Shown here one piece after another: positions 10,536 to 21,903 of a stretch of 64,000 nt of DNA (position 1 is the first letter of the stretch; each line of letters opens with the position of its first letter). The DNA is from Gnetum montanum (Eukaryota > Streptophyta > Gnetopsida > Gnetales > Gnetaceae), in assembly GCA_015680685.1 (NCBI GenBank), contig MNCI01002793.1:3191-67190 (forward strand), read 5' to 3'. The translations under genes and the position numbers were made by a program. The notes under the pieces were generated by a model. It did not search any database. It saw only the letters and a list, made by a program, of their open reading frames with translations, and was not told where the DNA came from.

Positions 10536-11335
10536 CCACTATAGGTTTGGTGTGCCACATGCACTTATTTCATAAAATTGTACACACTTCATAGGTGCAA
10601 CTTTTTAAAAATGAATGCAAACTTTAGGGGTTGAGCATAAATTGACTACATCATACCACCCCCAAGCAAACGGTCAAGTAGAAGTCACCAACATGGAGAT
10701 TATAAAGATATTGATAAGAACTATCAGCAAGTTTAGGTGAGACTGGAGCACTAAACTGAATGATGCTCTTTGGGCATACCGGTCCACATGGAAACTCCCT
10801 ACAGGCTACTCTCCCTATGAGTTAGTATATGGTAAATTACCAATGCTTCCCATTCAAACTGAGCTCTGTACACTATCCACAACATGTGACCTCAACGTTG
10901 ACCTTGATCTAGCATAGAAACAATGATTAGTAACCCTAAACTTGCTAGATGAAAATTGATTAGCTACCCTGTCATCTAACAAATTACATGAGGCCTTCAA
11001 TAAGAAACATCATTGCCTAAGAATTAGGAAAGTTAAATATCAACTGGGAGATAAGGTTCTCTACTGGAATCCCACAGATGTGCCACAACATACTAAATTT
11101 CACACACTGTGGGAAGGACCTTATATTATTTATGCAATTTTCGCTTTAGGGGCCATGACAATATACAAACTTGAAAGCCTAGACAAGAAACTATTGGTCA
11201 ACATACAACAAACCAAACCTTTCCATGAGCTTAGGACAACCAATACACATGTTATCTCTATTGATGGACAACCTTGCTCACTATTTCAGATCTTCTCCTT
11301 CCAACTTAGTCATTTGGGAGATGGCCACCTATGCT
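10536..11335 (+). pseudogene. pol: Element A integrase, C-terminal part only
   Basis: It begins inside the catalytic core (GVPHALIS, then THFIGATF with shifts). It continues through the YHPQANGQVEVTNMEI segment at about 10655, [20 protein letters not shown]-like sequence at about 10780, and the C-terminal stretch ending VNIQQTKPFHELR at about 11225. The zinc HHCC domain and the first catalytic Asp are absent because of the deletion at 10535. There are multiple stops. Confidence 0.8.
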
Positions 11336-13209
11336 AACCATTCTAAGCCCTCAGTTCTTTTTGAATTTTTGTTTTACACACTCTTTCAACTTTTCTTATT
11401 TTTGTTTTACACCATCATTCATGTTTTTACTATTTATTTGTTTGGTTGATTTACTTTTATTCATCATCTAATAAGTGCTCATTATGGTGGATTGAATTAT
11501 ATCATATTGATTGCTAATGTTTGGTTTTTACCTTTGAATTATGATGTTGATATTAAGGTATGGTTCTTTTGGTAAAACATGCAATGATTCCACGTTGTCC
11601 ACTGATCCATACAACTCTATGGTCTCCTTTGTTTTGGAACTGTATAGTCCCTCTTTTTCTAAGTAAACTTTTAATGAATTTATGGCTGAGTATTTTTCAA
11701 ACCAAGGAAAGACTCAAAGGATGAAAAGGGTATGAATTCAAGGGGATTTGATGCATTTGTGCTAGCTATTCTCTTGGGTGCTTGGATGCTTTTTCTTGGG
11801 TTTTTTGCCATTCTGACATTGTTCAAAAATTAGGAAGCCAAGTGAATAAAAATAAATTTTTGCACAGTGTGGTTCTCAAGAAAAAAAAAGAGAGTGAGAA
11901 TTCAAAGCATACTCCTTAGACATAATAAAACAATATGGGCTACCAACACTAGTTATGGAACTAGAGAGACATGTTACCCATGCTTGAAGGTTCCCTCTAA
12001 CTAAGGCCCTTTCTCGCTTCCTACTTCTCCATCTCACTCTCCTCAGAATGGTGGTGATTCTTTGTGAAAGAATTCTTGTTGCTTCAAGTGAATAGATTGC
12101 TCAAGTGTGTTGATGTGAGGTCACTAAATGTGGTTTGTTTAATTCTAGATTTGGGATCAGTTCTACTCAGTCACATTAACCATAAAATACACAAGGGGCT
12201 TTACACAACCTTGTTCTTGGGATTTCATTCCATTCTCTCCTCTCCATCTTTTTTCCCATTTTCCACCTCATTGTTAGTTTTATCATTAGTCTGTTCTAGG
12301 TTGATGCATTGTTTTCTTTGGTGAATTCTTGTGGGTAAGTTTTTAACTCTTGCTTCCAAATGACATTCCTAGAGCCTATGAACTCTTTGGTTTGTGGGTT
12401 TATTAGGGCATAAAAGACATGAGCCTACTTTGGGGAGGACCCACTGGCATTTCTTTTTGGTGCAATTGTTAACTTCTTTCCCTTAAACATTTCCTACAAT
12501 CAATCATTTCTTGTTTCATCCCCATCCATGACATCCATTTTATTGGTGTTGCTATTGATATTTTTCCCATCTTTCTTGTTCCTCATATTTTTCTATCTTA
12601 TAGCTACTGGAGGTTTGCTCTTAGTCATGGGGGTCCTCACACAAATTTTTTTAATTTTCTCCATTTTACTATTCACCTAACCCCTACACCTTGGGTAGTA
12701 ACCTGTGATTAATCTTCAAACTAGTTTCTTCCATAACCACAACTCAGCCAATGCACTTCATATCAAGGCAAGGTATCAACTGCATTGTGGTTTATCTATC
12801 CTTTTTTATTTGTGACTATGTTGTGTGTGAAAATGAAGATCATACAAACAATGGACTAGGCTTGGAGGAAGCACTCAGGATGGACTAGAACTGGAGCATT
12901 TATGAAATGAGCAAGTCTAGTGGTGTGATTATGGATAAACAATGGAAGGTGCAATCTTAGCATTGGCAGCAACACGCTTCATTTTCTTTCTCTCTTTCTC
13001 TACAAGCTACCAATTAAAGGCTTGGATGTCATTTATGTATGAGTGTTCACCACAATGGTCATGAAAACTAATGTTGTAATATGCTTATTGATCCGTTCAC
13101 TAGGCACGTTGAGTCTATCATCCCATTCCACCGTCAGTTGTCAATTAGTAAAGAATCCCATATCTTCCCAATATTTTGTAAGGAACTTGAGGACAAGTTT
13201 TCATTCAGT
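11336..13209 (+). other. Element A pol-to-LTR noncoding region
   Basis: About 1.9 kb with no convincing frame, alignable with B 31440-33255, C 43170-44600 and D 58530-60440. Shared blocks include AGAGACATGTTACCCATGCT, CCCTCTAACTAAGGCCC and AGGGCATAAAAGACATGAGC. It contains the conserved hairpin at 11873-11900. Shared conservation outside coding suggests RNA-level signals; that is inference. Confidence 0.7.
11873..11900 (+). other. Conserved hairpin, element A copy
   Basis: TTCTCA (11873-11878) pairs with TGAGAA (11895-11900) around an A-rich loop. It is embedded in GTGTGG...TTCAAAGCA. Equivalent hairpins with compensated stems occur in B (31907-31935), C (43879-43906, 43953-43979) and D (59857-59892, minus strand). 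Confidence 0.55.
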
Positions 13210-13219
13210 CGTGGGGCTA
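13208..13219 (+). other. Element A polypurine tract
   Basis: The purine-rich GTCGTGGGGCTAT region abuts the 3' LTR. The same position in B reads GTCGTGGGGGTA and in C CATGGGGGTA. It would prime plus-strand DNA synthesis. Confidence 0.65.
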
Positions 13220-14018
13220 TGATGAGAGCGGTTACTCTAGCAGTTTATTCTAATTTTTAGAGCAGCATTTTTTCTCTAAAATTAGAGTGGTAGTTTTTCT
13301 CATTATTAGAGTAGTTGCTCCCAAGCCTATAAATACAGTGTCAAGGCACATAATTTAGGAGGAAGTCTTGGAAGGAAGTCTTTTAGAAGTCAAGTTAGAG
13401 TATTTTCCAAGTGCCCACAGCAAGAGGTCTAAGTGTGGATGGATCTTTATTCAAGCATTGTGTACTTGAGCATACCTTGTGTACGGCAATAAAGACAAGC
13501 TCTTGGATTCATCCTTGTAGTACTTGAAATTTTTTTTCTTACTCATTTCCTTTATTTTATTCTGCATTTATTTTACTTTATGCACTTTACATTTCTATTA
13601 TTAGCACACATAGTACGATCACTTTGAGCATGTGTGTAACACTTGGTAACCGAGTAATGATTAGCGTTTGGTAATCCCAGTAGTGTTGCGCTGGTTCAGG
13701 ATGTGTACGACAAGTAAGAACAGATATTGGTGTTAGGATTAGTTTAAAGCCTAGTTAAGTTAAATTAGTCACTTAGTTATCTCTCTCTCTCCTCCCTTAT
13801 TAGCAGTAGGACATAAAGACATAAAAGCTATAAAAATCATATGCCTCAAACTTAACCTACAATCGTGACATACAAGTAAGTTTGGGAAGACAACGATCAA
13901 CCAACCCATCCTTGTTCCACAAAGGCACATAGGCACTTAGTCCTTGGAATTCAACTGGATCATGCATGAAACGATTCTATTCGTATGGTTGAGCGTAGGG
14001 GTACCTCGCCACTCATCA
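13220..14018 (+). repeat. Element A 3' LTR
   Basis: 799 bases from TGATGAG to CTCATCA, followed by GACTC. Compared with the 5' LTR it lacks a few bases near 13370, and most differences are transitions. It contains the AATAAAGACAAGC polyadenylation-type signal near 13487. Confidence 0.95.
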
Positions 14019-14023
14019 GACTC

Positions 14024-15440
14024 CAAGAAGAGCTAACACTTTTCAATTTTCATGTCATCATGGAGTTATTTTGCACAACATTTTGTTTTACTAGGAATAA
14101 GAAAAGGAAAAGCTTTAGAGAAGAAACAAAGTGGAGAACTAAAGTTTATTTGTAAAGCTAGAAGAAACCCTTGAAAATTATGTATCTCAAAATTCCAATT
14201 CAATTCTAGGGTATTTCAATAGCTTTGAATTTTACTAACCATTATTTTGCCAATGGCCTTAAACTAAAGTTGCACAAAGGGGGGATTGAGATTTTCGACC
14301 TTGTTAAGCCATGAGACTTCATGACTAGAGCCATTCATGAATTCATGTTCTATCAATTGGCAACCTAGCTCACTAGCAAACACCTCCATGTGTTGTGATG
14401 CTTGAAGAATGATCCTCTCCTTAACATGCTTATCTTTTTTGTAGATGTTATTAATTGCTTCATTTAATATGTGTGGTTTAAAAGGTTACTAATTTTTGAA
14501 CATGACAGGCTCTTAAAATCCTTCACATAAGAGTAGGAGGTCATAAAAGTAGACATTTCTAAGAGCAATAGAACCTTAGTGCTCAAGCACATCGACAACA
14601 TACCTTGGACATTAGCCAACTCTAGAACTAGTAGTAAGCATTGTTATCCAACAGAATAAGTAGAAGCTATGAAGGGTTCCTCTAGAAGGCACTCAATCTA
14701 GTTCTTCATCCTATCATAGACCAATTTCACTATTGAGGTTAGATCTAGCTTTACCCCACTCCCACCCTTATTGCCTCATATTTCCAACCCATGCATTCTA
14801 TTCTCTTTGTACTAGCTACTCTTGTTAATGTCATTGCCCTACCCCATTCATACTAACCACTCCCATTAATGCCTTCACCCTTGCAATTAACTCACTACAA
14901 ACTAGCTGTCTATTTGAACAATCTCCCACACTTTTATCACAAAAGGACACAAGGTACATGACCTTTGCATCCATCTCCTCTAGCCACCAACCACACATGC
15001 CCAACATTACAAATGCCTAATCCCAATCCACATCCTAGATGACCATGAGCCATCCTCACATTTTCTGTCCACCTAACCTTTCCCCCTTATCCTTGCCACC
15101 CTCTTGGCCAACAAGTCTCAATTGTAAGCATGCATCACATGCCATCCTGACCATTTGTTGAAGACCCTATACTTAACTAATGGAGGGTTAGCCCTCATTA
15201 TAAGCAAGTTTGGATTTTCAATTTATTGAAGACCCTACCACCCTTCATGTGCCAATGATTCCCTCCATCATCTCACTTTTCTCAAAAACTAATTAAGCAT
15301 TGTTCTTCCCCTAATAACACCCCAACCTACAATTGTTACCAAGAGCTACATAGGACCATGTGGACTTGTGAGAGGGAGAAATTTCACCTGGCAATTTCAC
15401 AAGCACACCGTCAACTACTTCTCAACCTTGTTATTTCTTA
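14024..15440. other. Undefined repeat-like sequence, with one open stretch
   Basis: This flanks element A on the right. It is AT-rich and no motif of a known element was recognised. The first about 230 bases presumably continue the host sequence left of A. The 14264-14485 minus-strand open stretch is listed separately. Pyrimidine-rich runs (CCC, CTTCACCC) at 14740-15330 look non-coding on the plus strand. Confidence 0.4.
14264..14485 (-). pseudogene. Unidentified stop-free stretch (73 codons)
   Basis: On the minus strand 73 codons run without a stop and with protein-like composition: a charged, helix-forming front (IYKKDKHVKERIILQ), then QHMEVFASELG and HEVSWLNKVENLN. It lacks an early ATG and is bounded by stops. 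It was not recognised as any family. It may be the end of a gene of an old transposon; a chance open frame is possible. Confidence 0.3.
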
Positions 15441-15614
15441 ACGAATATTTTTATTACCATGATAAAAAAAATACATGAACGTTTTTTCCGAAAAAATGAG
15501 ACGTGCATTAAGGGCAAGCAGGGTAATAAAAATTCAAGAGCTACGGAAGCGTCCAGGCTTAGTAAAAGTGGAAGGGTAAAAACTGACGGAGTTGCAGCAG
15601 ATGCTGTTAGTGTA

Positions 15615-15642
15615 GGGCTGCGGGCTGCGGGCTGCGGGCTGC
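15615..15642 (+). repeat. (GGGCTGC)x4 microsatellite
   Basis: Four perfect tandem copies of GGGCTGC, the most GC-rich spot in the window. It lies within the gene-like island, upstream of the leader-like segment. Confidence 0.95.
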
Positions 15643-15952
15643 GAATCCGATAAAAATGGAGAATTGTGATTGGGCGAGGGAGTGGTTAATTAGTGAAATA
15701 TTCCATCACCCATCGTTCCCTCCGATTTGCGTGATTCATTTTGGCAGATTATGTGGCTTTGATTTGATGCGCCGGTGTGCCTGTAACAGAGAGTACTCTC
15801 CATGCAGTAGTAGCGGTGTCCTGGTGCTGTTAGTGCCGCTGCTGCTTTGATCGGCTCCGTAGCATTGCAATTTCTTCTTAAAGGGAGAGAGAAATCTGCC
15901 CTCCGTTTTTCAGAAAGCGAAGTTTCTGGTTTTCTTGTTACGTAGGAATACT

Positions 15953-16087
15953 ATGGATTCTTTCCTTGCGTTTTTGGCATCTGTCTGGTTTTTGTTGGTT
16001 GAAACCCTAGCGCCGGTGCTGTTTCCTGTTCCATCGTGCGTTTTGCAACTGTTCTATTTAGACCTGTTACCCTTGATCTGGATTTGA
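15953..16087 (+). CDS. Short hydrophobic ORF (44 aa) in leader-like sequence
   Basis: An ATG opens 44 codons rich in Leu, Phe and Val (MDSFLAFLASVWFLLVETLA at the start). It ends at TGA 16085-16087. It could encode a signal-peptide-like or membrane segment, be an upstream ORF in a leader, or be chance. The GAAACCCTAGCGCC leader-type motif lies inside it, which argues that the region was UTR. No homolog was recognised. Confidence 0.2.
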   Translation: MDSFLAFLASVWFLLVETLAPVLFPVPSCVLQLFYLDLLPLIWI

Positions 16088-17483
16088 CTTCAGAATCTTT
16101 GTGGTTGCAGGGTTTCCAATTCGTGTGAAACATCGCTCCAGCATAATTTCTGTAGAATCATTCTGTAATAGTATAATAAGTTTATATCCTATAAGTTCAT
16201 TTAGGATGATGATAATTTTTTTTAAAAAAATTTTTAGGGCTTGTATGGATGGTTGAAAATCGATATCCGCTGTTTTTGCGGTTTCATGTCTGGAAACCAA
16301 AGTTAACTGAGGTTGGCGTAAAGCAATTGTGAAATTGGTTTCTATTTATTTTAATTTGGGTGAAAAAGCAGCCAAAAACTGTCATTGAATAAATGATATT
16401 TCAGGTGAGAACACTTTCTTAAAGCTGGTGGAGAGGAGTTATTGCAGTGATTTGTTAAAGCTGCTGTTACTAGGCATCCTGTACGGCATACAGTTTCAAA
16501 AATCGAATAAGATAACATTTTCTTAAATTGTTCTTCAAAAAAAGTAAACTTGTATCCTCCATCGATTTATATAAGATTAGGTCCTGCTTATTAAGATTAC
16601 ACCTCTTGGGAAATGGGTCGTTTTGATAGGGTAACACTAACTGATTTTCTGGTTGCACAGGAAGCAGTGGAAATTTTTGTCTTTTATATTAACAGTTGAG
16701 GAAATTATTACACTTGGGAAAATAAGAACGAATGCAAAAGCAGGAGCAACTACTGGAGGAGAATATCCGTGAACAAAATGCATAGGTTATTGATTTTAAA
16801 GATGTTTATTGAGCTTTTGCAAGAGATCACGTTTACGAAACATCTCTAAAAAGAGCGGACGAAAAGGAAAAGATTCGATGAATGAGTATTGTTTCTGCGC
16901 TGGCTCTGAGGCTGTATTTGGTTTGCCGGCCAAGTCATGATGGAGGCCTCCATTTCAAAATCGTTGAGGTTGAATATGTTTCTTTCTTTCTTTTTGCTTT
17001 CGTTTCATTTTTTATTTGTTTTAAAGCTTTGAAAAATTCATAGTGTTAGCATTTCTGGGTCAATTATAATCTGTGAACTTTCACATTTTTATGCCATTAA
17101 TTTCAAGCGTCCAAGCCTCCGACGCTTTTAAAGTGTAGCAATAGCATTAAAAAATCAATATCCCAGGTGCAGTTGAACGTAATTCACTCTTCCATTATGG
17201 AAAGCCGGAAAGGCGCCAGACTCACTGTTTTGTCTCACCTGCATCTGCAGAGTCGGATCATCAAAGTGCAAATTTCTCACGACTTTCCTCACTTTCAGAA
17301 CAAGAAAAACAAAATGAAAAATTGTGACGACTGACTCCAATGGACAGCTGCAGCAACAATACCTCATGCATGTCACCATCTGCACAGGGTACCACGCTAC
17401 TCCTGTATTACGTCACTCCATATTTTATGGACTATATTAGGGAACTAGTGTGCCCTGATGAGTTTGATTTGCTTGAGTAATAA

Positions 17484-17759
17484 TCAAAGTTTGTACCCTC
17501 CTGGATCTTAGCCACCGTATTATGTTTGCTGAGCCGTATATTCGGAAGAATTTTGCTAACATTTTGGTGGAGGCCTCTACAACTAAGGAAATTCTTAGAG
17601 TCCCAAGGCATCAAAAGGCCCTCCTTATGGTGTTTTGGTGGGAACATTCTTGATATTGTTGGAATGATCACTCAATCTCAAGCTGCTCCCATGGTAGCTC
17701 AATCACATGATATTCTTTAGAGAGTACCTTCCTATATCCATGTTTAGTATAACAATGAG
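17484..17759 (+). pseudogene. Cytochrome P450 exon-1 remnant, CYP72-clan type
   Basis: P450s of the CYP72 clan are ER-anchored monooxygenases. After stops at 17478-17483 the frame gives a hydrophobic anchor (FVPSWILATVLCLL), then FWWRPLQLRKFLESQGIK, the usual WW-x-P...L-x-x-QGI(K/R)GP hinge of this clan. GGNILDI follows (usually YGN/VGN). It then runs to SHDIL, a TAG at 17718 and RVPSY, matching the SHDI-x-PRV-x-P-Y segment at the end of the N-terminal region. Only about 85 codons survive; oxygen-binding and heme regions are absent. A second TAG lies at 17745. The region downstream becomes retroelement sequence. The family call is from memory of conserved motifs; the subfamily is not resolved. 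Confidence 0.72.
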
Positions 17760-18807
17760 GTGTCACTTAATGGTAAGGGTTCACTTCTACTATGTAACAT
17801 TGAGTTATAAACTTATATAAATTTTGTGGTGTACCTATGTTTCAATTATTTCATGTTTTAACAACTTGGTGTAGGGACACTTCTTCCAATCCCCTTATTA
17901 TTCCCTTCGCATGTGTTTTGTAGGTTTCAAACTTTGTGGAGACGTCTTGGAGGATAAGAAGACATCTTGCCTAAGAATTGAGTCTACATAGAAAATGTAT
18001 TGGGCCTGACTGGAGTTGTGGTATGACAGAAGATGTCTTGGTTTGAGATGAGATATCTTGTCTAGAGTGAAGACATCTCAAGGAGGATGACTTCCCAATA
18101 GAGGAGACATCTTAGGAAAGATGTCTTAAGGCAAAGGAGATATCTTACCCATGGAGGAGATAGGTGAGATGTCCCTCAAAAATAGCAAATATCTCATTTG
18201 AAAGCTAGAATATCGTAGAAGACAACCTAAGGAGGCTAGAGATAACCCGTACAATTGGGAAACTTCTAGAGCTGGTCGTTCCAATTTGCGAAATAGTGGA
18301 AGAACACAAGAAAAGATTTGAAAAAGTGGAAGATCTTCTAGTAGAGGTTGTGGAAGGTTTCTCTAAGTTTTTCATCCTATTTTCTTAATAAATATCTTGG
18401 TGTTTCATTCTTATACAATGATAGAGAGTGAGAAAAGAAATCTTGGTGAGAGCTCTTGAGTTAAGGAGAGCTTGACCAAAGTGTGATAGAGCACATCAAG
18501 CAAGTGTAGGTGTGATTGTAGCTCCAGGATCAATGTGTGTGGATCGACCTATGTGTTCTTATATCTTCTATTCTTCTTGGAATAGAATCTCAATCCTTTG
18601 TGTGGTCATAGAGCCTTATGTTCTACAACATTGTTTAAGAGTTTTGAGAGGTTTTGAAGTTTTGCAAATTTTGGGAACCCAATTATAATCTTCTATTTGA
18701 ATGAAGATAACTACTTTTTTTATTTTCTAGCAAATTAATTATCTTTTCTTAATATATGGATTTACTATTTGAAGATGACTTAACATTGGTGTGAACTTGC
18801 TTTAGCA
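17760..18807 (+). repeat. Probable LTR or leader of chromovirus-like relict G
   Basis: It lies immediately upstream of an initiator-tRNA-Met primer site, so its end (TTTAGCA, 18807) should be a 5' LTR end. The left boundary is not defined. The segment 17940-18200 repeats AGACATCTT/AGATATCTT-type words many times on both orientations. There is no coding content. It does not resemble the LTR at 21904-22412. Confidence 0.5.
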
Positions 18808-18811
18808 TTAT

Positions 18812-18823
18812 TGGTATCAAAGC
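18812..18823 (+). other. Primer binding site, initiator tRNA-Met type
   Basis: TGGTATCAAAGC matches the common plant retroelement primer site TGGTATCAGAGC at 11 of 12 bases. It follows an LTR-like CA end after four bases. Confidence 0.75.
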
Positions 18824-18899
18824 TTTATGTTGCTTGGGGCTTTAGAGCTTTGTGTTAGATTTATGTTGATCATTGCTTTAATTCAATTGAGAATTTTAT

Positions 18900-20110
18900 C
18901 TAGTTCATATAGCACCTAAGAAGAAACAAGTTCAAGTATTAAATAGAGACATGGAAAGCATGAAGTCTACCTTCTAGAAGATGGTTTCTTCATTAGATGA
19001 AATCAATGCAAAGGTAAATAGAAATGTTGGTCTTAGCCATATCTAGACATACAAAGGTGATGAGCATGCACATTCAGATAAAGAAGTTTCTCAACCAAGT
19101 AGAGACGAAGCAAATGATGAGGAAGAAATATCTAGCTATAGGAGTGTAGGAATCCATCAACCAAGGATTTCAATGGAAGAAAATCATATTCCTTAGATGA
19201 GAATTTCAAGGACTTCAACTATGGTAAATACATCTTCTCTAGGCAATCTTGATGAAAAGGTAAAGCAAGGCTTGCTAGAGCATTCAAAAATGTTGCTAGA
19301 CTTCTATACATGGAGTTGAAGACTTTCAATGGCATAGATGGCACTAATACCTTTTTAAGCTAGTTGAAGGTACTTGAGAAGCACTTTCAATTGGAAGAGA
19401 TACTAAATAACTTGAGGATACCTATTACTAAATCCAAATTAGCAGGTATAACTTTTACTTTGTGGGAAAAGAAGTTCCAGGGTTACGAAAGATGAAATTG
19501 TTAATCCATTAGAGATTGGAACTTGATGAAAAATTGGTTGGAAAGAAAATATGAACAATATCGTCAGAAACGAGACTATCATGAAGTTGAAATTCGTAAG
19601 GTAAGGTGACAAGGATGTCAAAGAATTCTATATCAGATTTTGTGATTTATTCCATCAAGCTAAAGTAAATTGAGAGGAGTATGAATAGGATTTAATCTTT
19701 TAAAATATCTCAAAATGATGTCTTAGTAGTAGTTATCTTTTTATATGCCACAAACTCGTAATGAGGCTTATGATTTGACACTTAAGGATAAAAAGAAATT
19801 AAGTGGATTTAGAAATAGGAGTAAACAAAGTTCAAATGGGAAGATGAAGAGATCCAAATTTGAAAAGGGATCCAATTCCAAATCTAAAGACAAAGATGAC
19901 AACCATGATAAGAAGATTGAAAGAGGTCATGAGAAGGGCAAAGCTAAGAAGGGCCAAGGCAAGGAGGCAAGGATCAAGATAGCAACTCCTAAAAAATCTA
20001 GTGCTTCAAGTGTGGAAAATGGAGATACAAATAATAGAAATGTTCACTTTATAAGGCATCCAAGGGCAAAGATGTACAAACCATAGAAGTAAAGAAGACA
20101 TCAAGCCAAG
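18900..20110 (+). pseudogene. gag: Relict G gag (chromovirus-like)
   Basis: Fragments of a Ty3/gypsy capsid gene in several frames: an N-terminal helix-rich part (MESMKSTF, about 18950), a core near 19310-19440 (LKTFNG, LEKHFQLEEILNNLRI), and a Lys-rich region at 19745-20000. A degenerate zinc knuckle follows at 20002-20043 (C-F-K-C, then Y where His is usual, two Gln-compatible stops, then C). It is closely similar to relict H at 22900-23940, so the two are copies of related families. It is not translatable. Confidence 0.8.
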
Positions 20111-20229
20111 ATATTTAGAGATGTACTCCTAAGGCTCCAAAAATTGAAAACTTTTCTAAATTAAGTTCTTGTGCATTCATGGGAAATGTGAATAGAGGAG
20201 ATCATCTTAATAAAAAAAAGTATTATTTT

Positions 20230-20510
20230 AGATTGGGGCTAGATGTTTACTTAGTGGGGAATGGATTCATGTTTTGATTCATGGGGAAGCCCAAGTAAAT
20301 GTTATTTCTTTTAGGGAAATTGCTAGATTAGGTTTGGTAACTAATCCTTGTCCTAAACCTCATAATGTGCATTGGTTGTCTAGAGATTTTTTCCAAGAGG
20401 TGAGGGAACAATGTACTTTGAAATTTAAAATTGAAGGTTTTCATGATGTTGTGAAGTGTGATGTGCTTCCAATAGATGGTGATGATGCAATTCTTAGTAA
20501 ACCTTAAAAT
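20230..20510 (+). pseudogene. pro: Relict G aspartic protease
   Basis: It encodes AQVNVISFREIARLGL, PKPHNVHWL, KFKIEGFHDVVKCDVLPID and DDAILSKP. These follow the chromovirus protease order, in which the start reads DSGA-QVNVI and the middle CDVLPMD. The catalytic Asp position reads His (IHGEAQVN), so the site is dead. A TAA follows Pro at 20505. Confidence 0.8.
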
Positions 20511-21889
20511 TTTGACAATGATGCTCAATTTGATAGGTTAGGAAGCATGTAGAGTGTAGCTAGATTTGATAGAATCCATAAATTGATTCTCATGATAGCT
20601 AAACAAGTGAGGTCATGAAGCTTACTAAATGCTTTCTTAATCCTTCTAAGAGAGAGGAAATATATTAAGAAACATGATGAAATAGGTTTTAGTTTTGTTG
20701 TTGTAACAACAATTACTACTAACCATGATGATGTGGAGGTTGAACTTCCTACAAGTATACTAGGCTTGAAGGAGAAATTTTCAAAGGTAAGGAGGAAGAT
20801 GAAATGTCTGGTGAAGTAGAAATCAATGAGAAAAGGAGTTCTCAAGCATCTCTTATTGAGGTAGGAAGTGCTCAATACTCAAAATCTTTAGGAGAGGGAA
20901 CTAATAGCTTCATCAAAGGGACTAAGAGATCTTGATAGTCCAAGATATATGCTACTAATTCAAGAGAGTTTCTACCTCATAAGTTATGCGAGGTGAAATA
21001 TTAAGGTTAAAGTAGTAACAAAGATCAAGGAAATTCCTCAAGAAGGATCAAGGGCATCACTAGAGGGTATGATACTCATTCTTTGTGTAATTTTTCTATA
21101 CCTTGTGGAAAGGGAAAGAAGATTCTTTACTAAGTTGAGGCTATCTCATGAGAGAGAGGTGAGTCTTCTAGCTAAGATATGTGAAAGAATGGTTGCTTTG
21201 ATGATGAATTTGACATTAAAGACATGGAGGAGAATTTGCCTTTGAGTTGGTACTACCAAAGTGGAATGTAGAAGTTGTTGATGATTCCCTTAAAGTAAAA
21301 AAATCATTTTGGTTGAAGACTCCTATGTGAAATCTTAAATATTTAAGCTTGGATAATATTGGACATCAACATGTAGAATATCAAGTTGAACTAGAGATGG
21401 ATGGGAGGACCCATGAAAAGATGAGTAAGTGTGAACTTTACCCTGATGATGGTAGTAATATCTATTATGTTAAAGCTAGTAAGATGGATGCCAATTTTTC
21501 ACTTGAACTTGTTAGTGGTTTATTTCATTGTGATGATTTTGATGAAGTTGTGGGTTATGTTGTACATGATAGAAGCAATGTAACTTCTGATACCATTGTT
21601 GGTAAGAGAAAGAATAATAGTGGTAATATGTCTAATTCTATATTTGATAATTATGGCTATACTAGTAGTTATAATAAGAAGATCATTATTGATGTGGATG
21701 TAGACATTAATATTGAATAATAAACTATATTTATAATGGATGCAATAAATTATGTTTTATAATTTCCAATCTTCTATTTGTATTGATGATAATGAGTAAA
21801 ATAAAGGCACCAAAGCTAAGGAGTATAACAATGAAGTAAAAATTGAGTAGTTGGATATAGAGGAAGCACTCGAGGATGAGCTAGATGCT
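20511..21889 (+). pseudogene. Relict G remainder: acidic coding remnants, RT and integrase missing
   Basis: Between protease and polypurine tract there are only patchy frames: VTTITTNHDDVEVELPTS around 20700 and a 123-codon open frame 21349-21720 (start TTG). The latter is rich in Asp, Asn and Ser, with DGRTHEKMSKCELYPDDGSN and an acidic tail. No RT, RNase H or integrase motif was seen. The 21349-21720 frame is not recognised; it may be an added element-encoded protein or a chance survivor. Confidence 0.45.
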
Positions 21890-21903
21890 TAAGGGGGGTA
21901 GAT
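21890..21903 (+). other. Polypurine tract before LTR
   Basis: TTAAGGGGGGTAGAT lies directly against the TGTAACATCCCAT end of the LTR, as in plant gypsy elements. Confidence 0.8.

Larger units (their letters stand above)
4500..14018 (+). mobile_element. Element A: Athila-like Ty3/gypsy retrotransposon, internally deleted
   Basis: Two direct LTRs (4500-5317 and 13220-14018) bound a tRNA-Asp-type primer site, gag, protease, RT, an integrase remnant and a 3' noncoding region. The flanking five bases are GACTT (4495-4499) and GACTC (14019-14023), a target duplication with one mismatch. By eye the first 500 bases of the LTRs differ at roughly one base in eleven, so the insertion is old. The copy cannot move on its own: the gag start is TTG, stops are many, RNase H and the front of integrase are missing, and the RT catalytic motif reads FMDE. 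A reverse-oriented solo LTR lies inside gag. Confidence 0.95.
15441..17483 (+). other. CpG-bearing, gene-like island (promoter/5'-UTR-like)
   Basis: Unlike the flanks, this region keeps many CpG dinucleotides and looks non-repetitive. It has a leader-like segment (GGGAGAGAGAAATCTGCCCT, 15881) and GAAACCCTAGCGCC, typical of plant 5' leaders. Plausible acceptors are TTGTGGTTGCAG (16110) and GGTTGCACAG (16660). A short frame beginning ATGGAGGCCTCC ends at a donor-like TTGAG|GTTGAATATG near 16968. This is consistent with the promoter, leader exons and introns of a host gene whose body is gone. No protein identity could be assigned. Confidence 0.4.

Noticed and set aside
15615-15642. GC-rich repeat as part of an rRNA or tRNA gene
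   Set aside because: It is a simple heptamer microsatellite. No rRNA or tRNA structure was seen here or elsewhere in the window.
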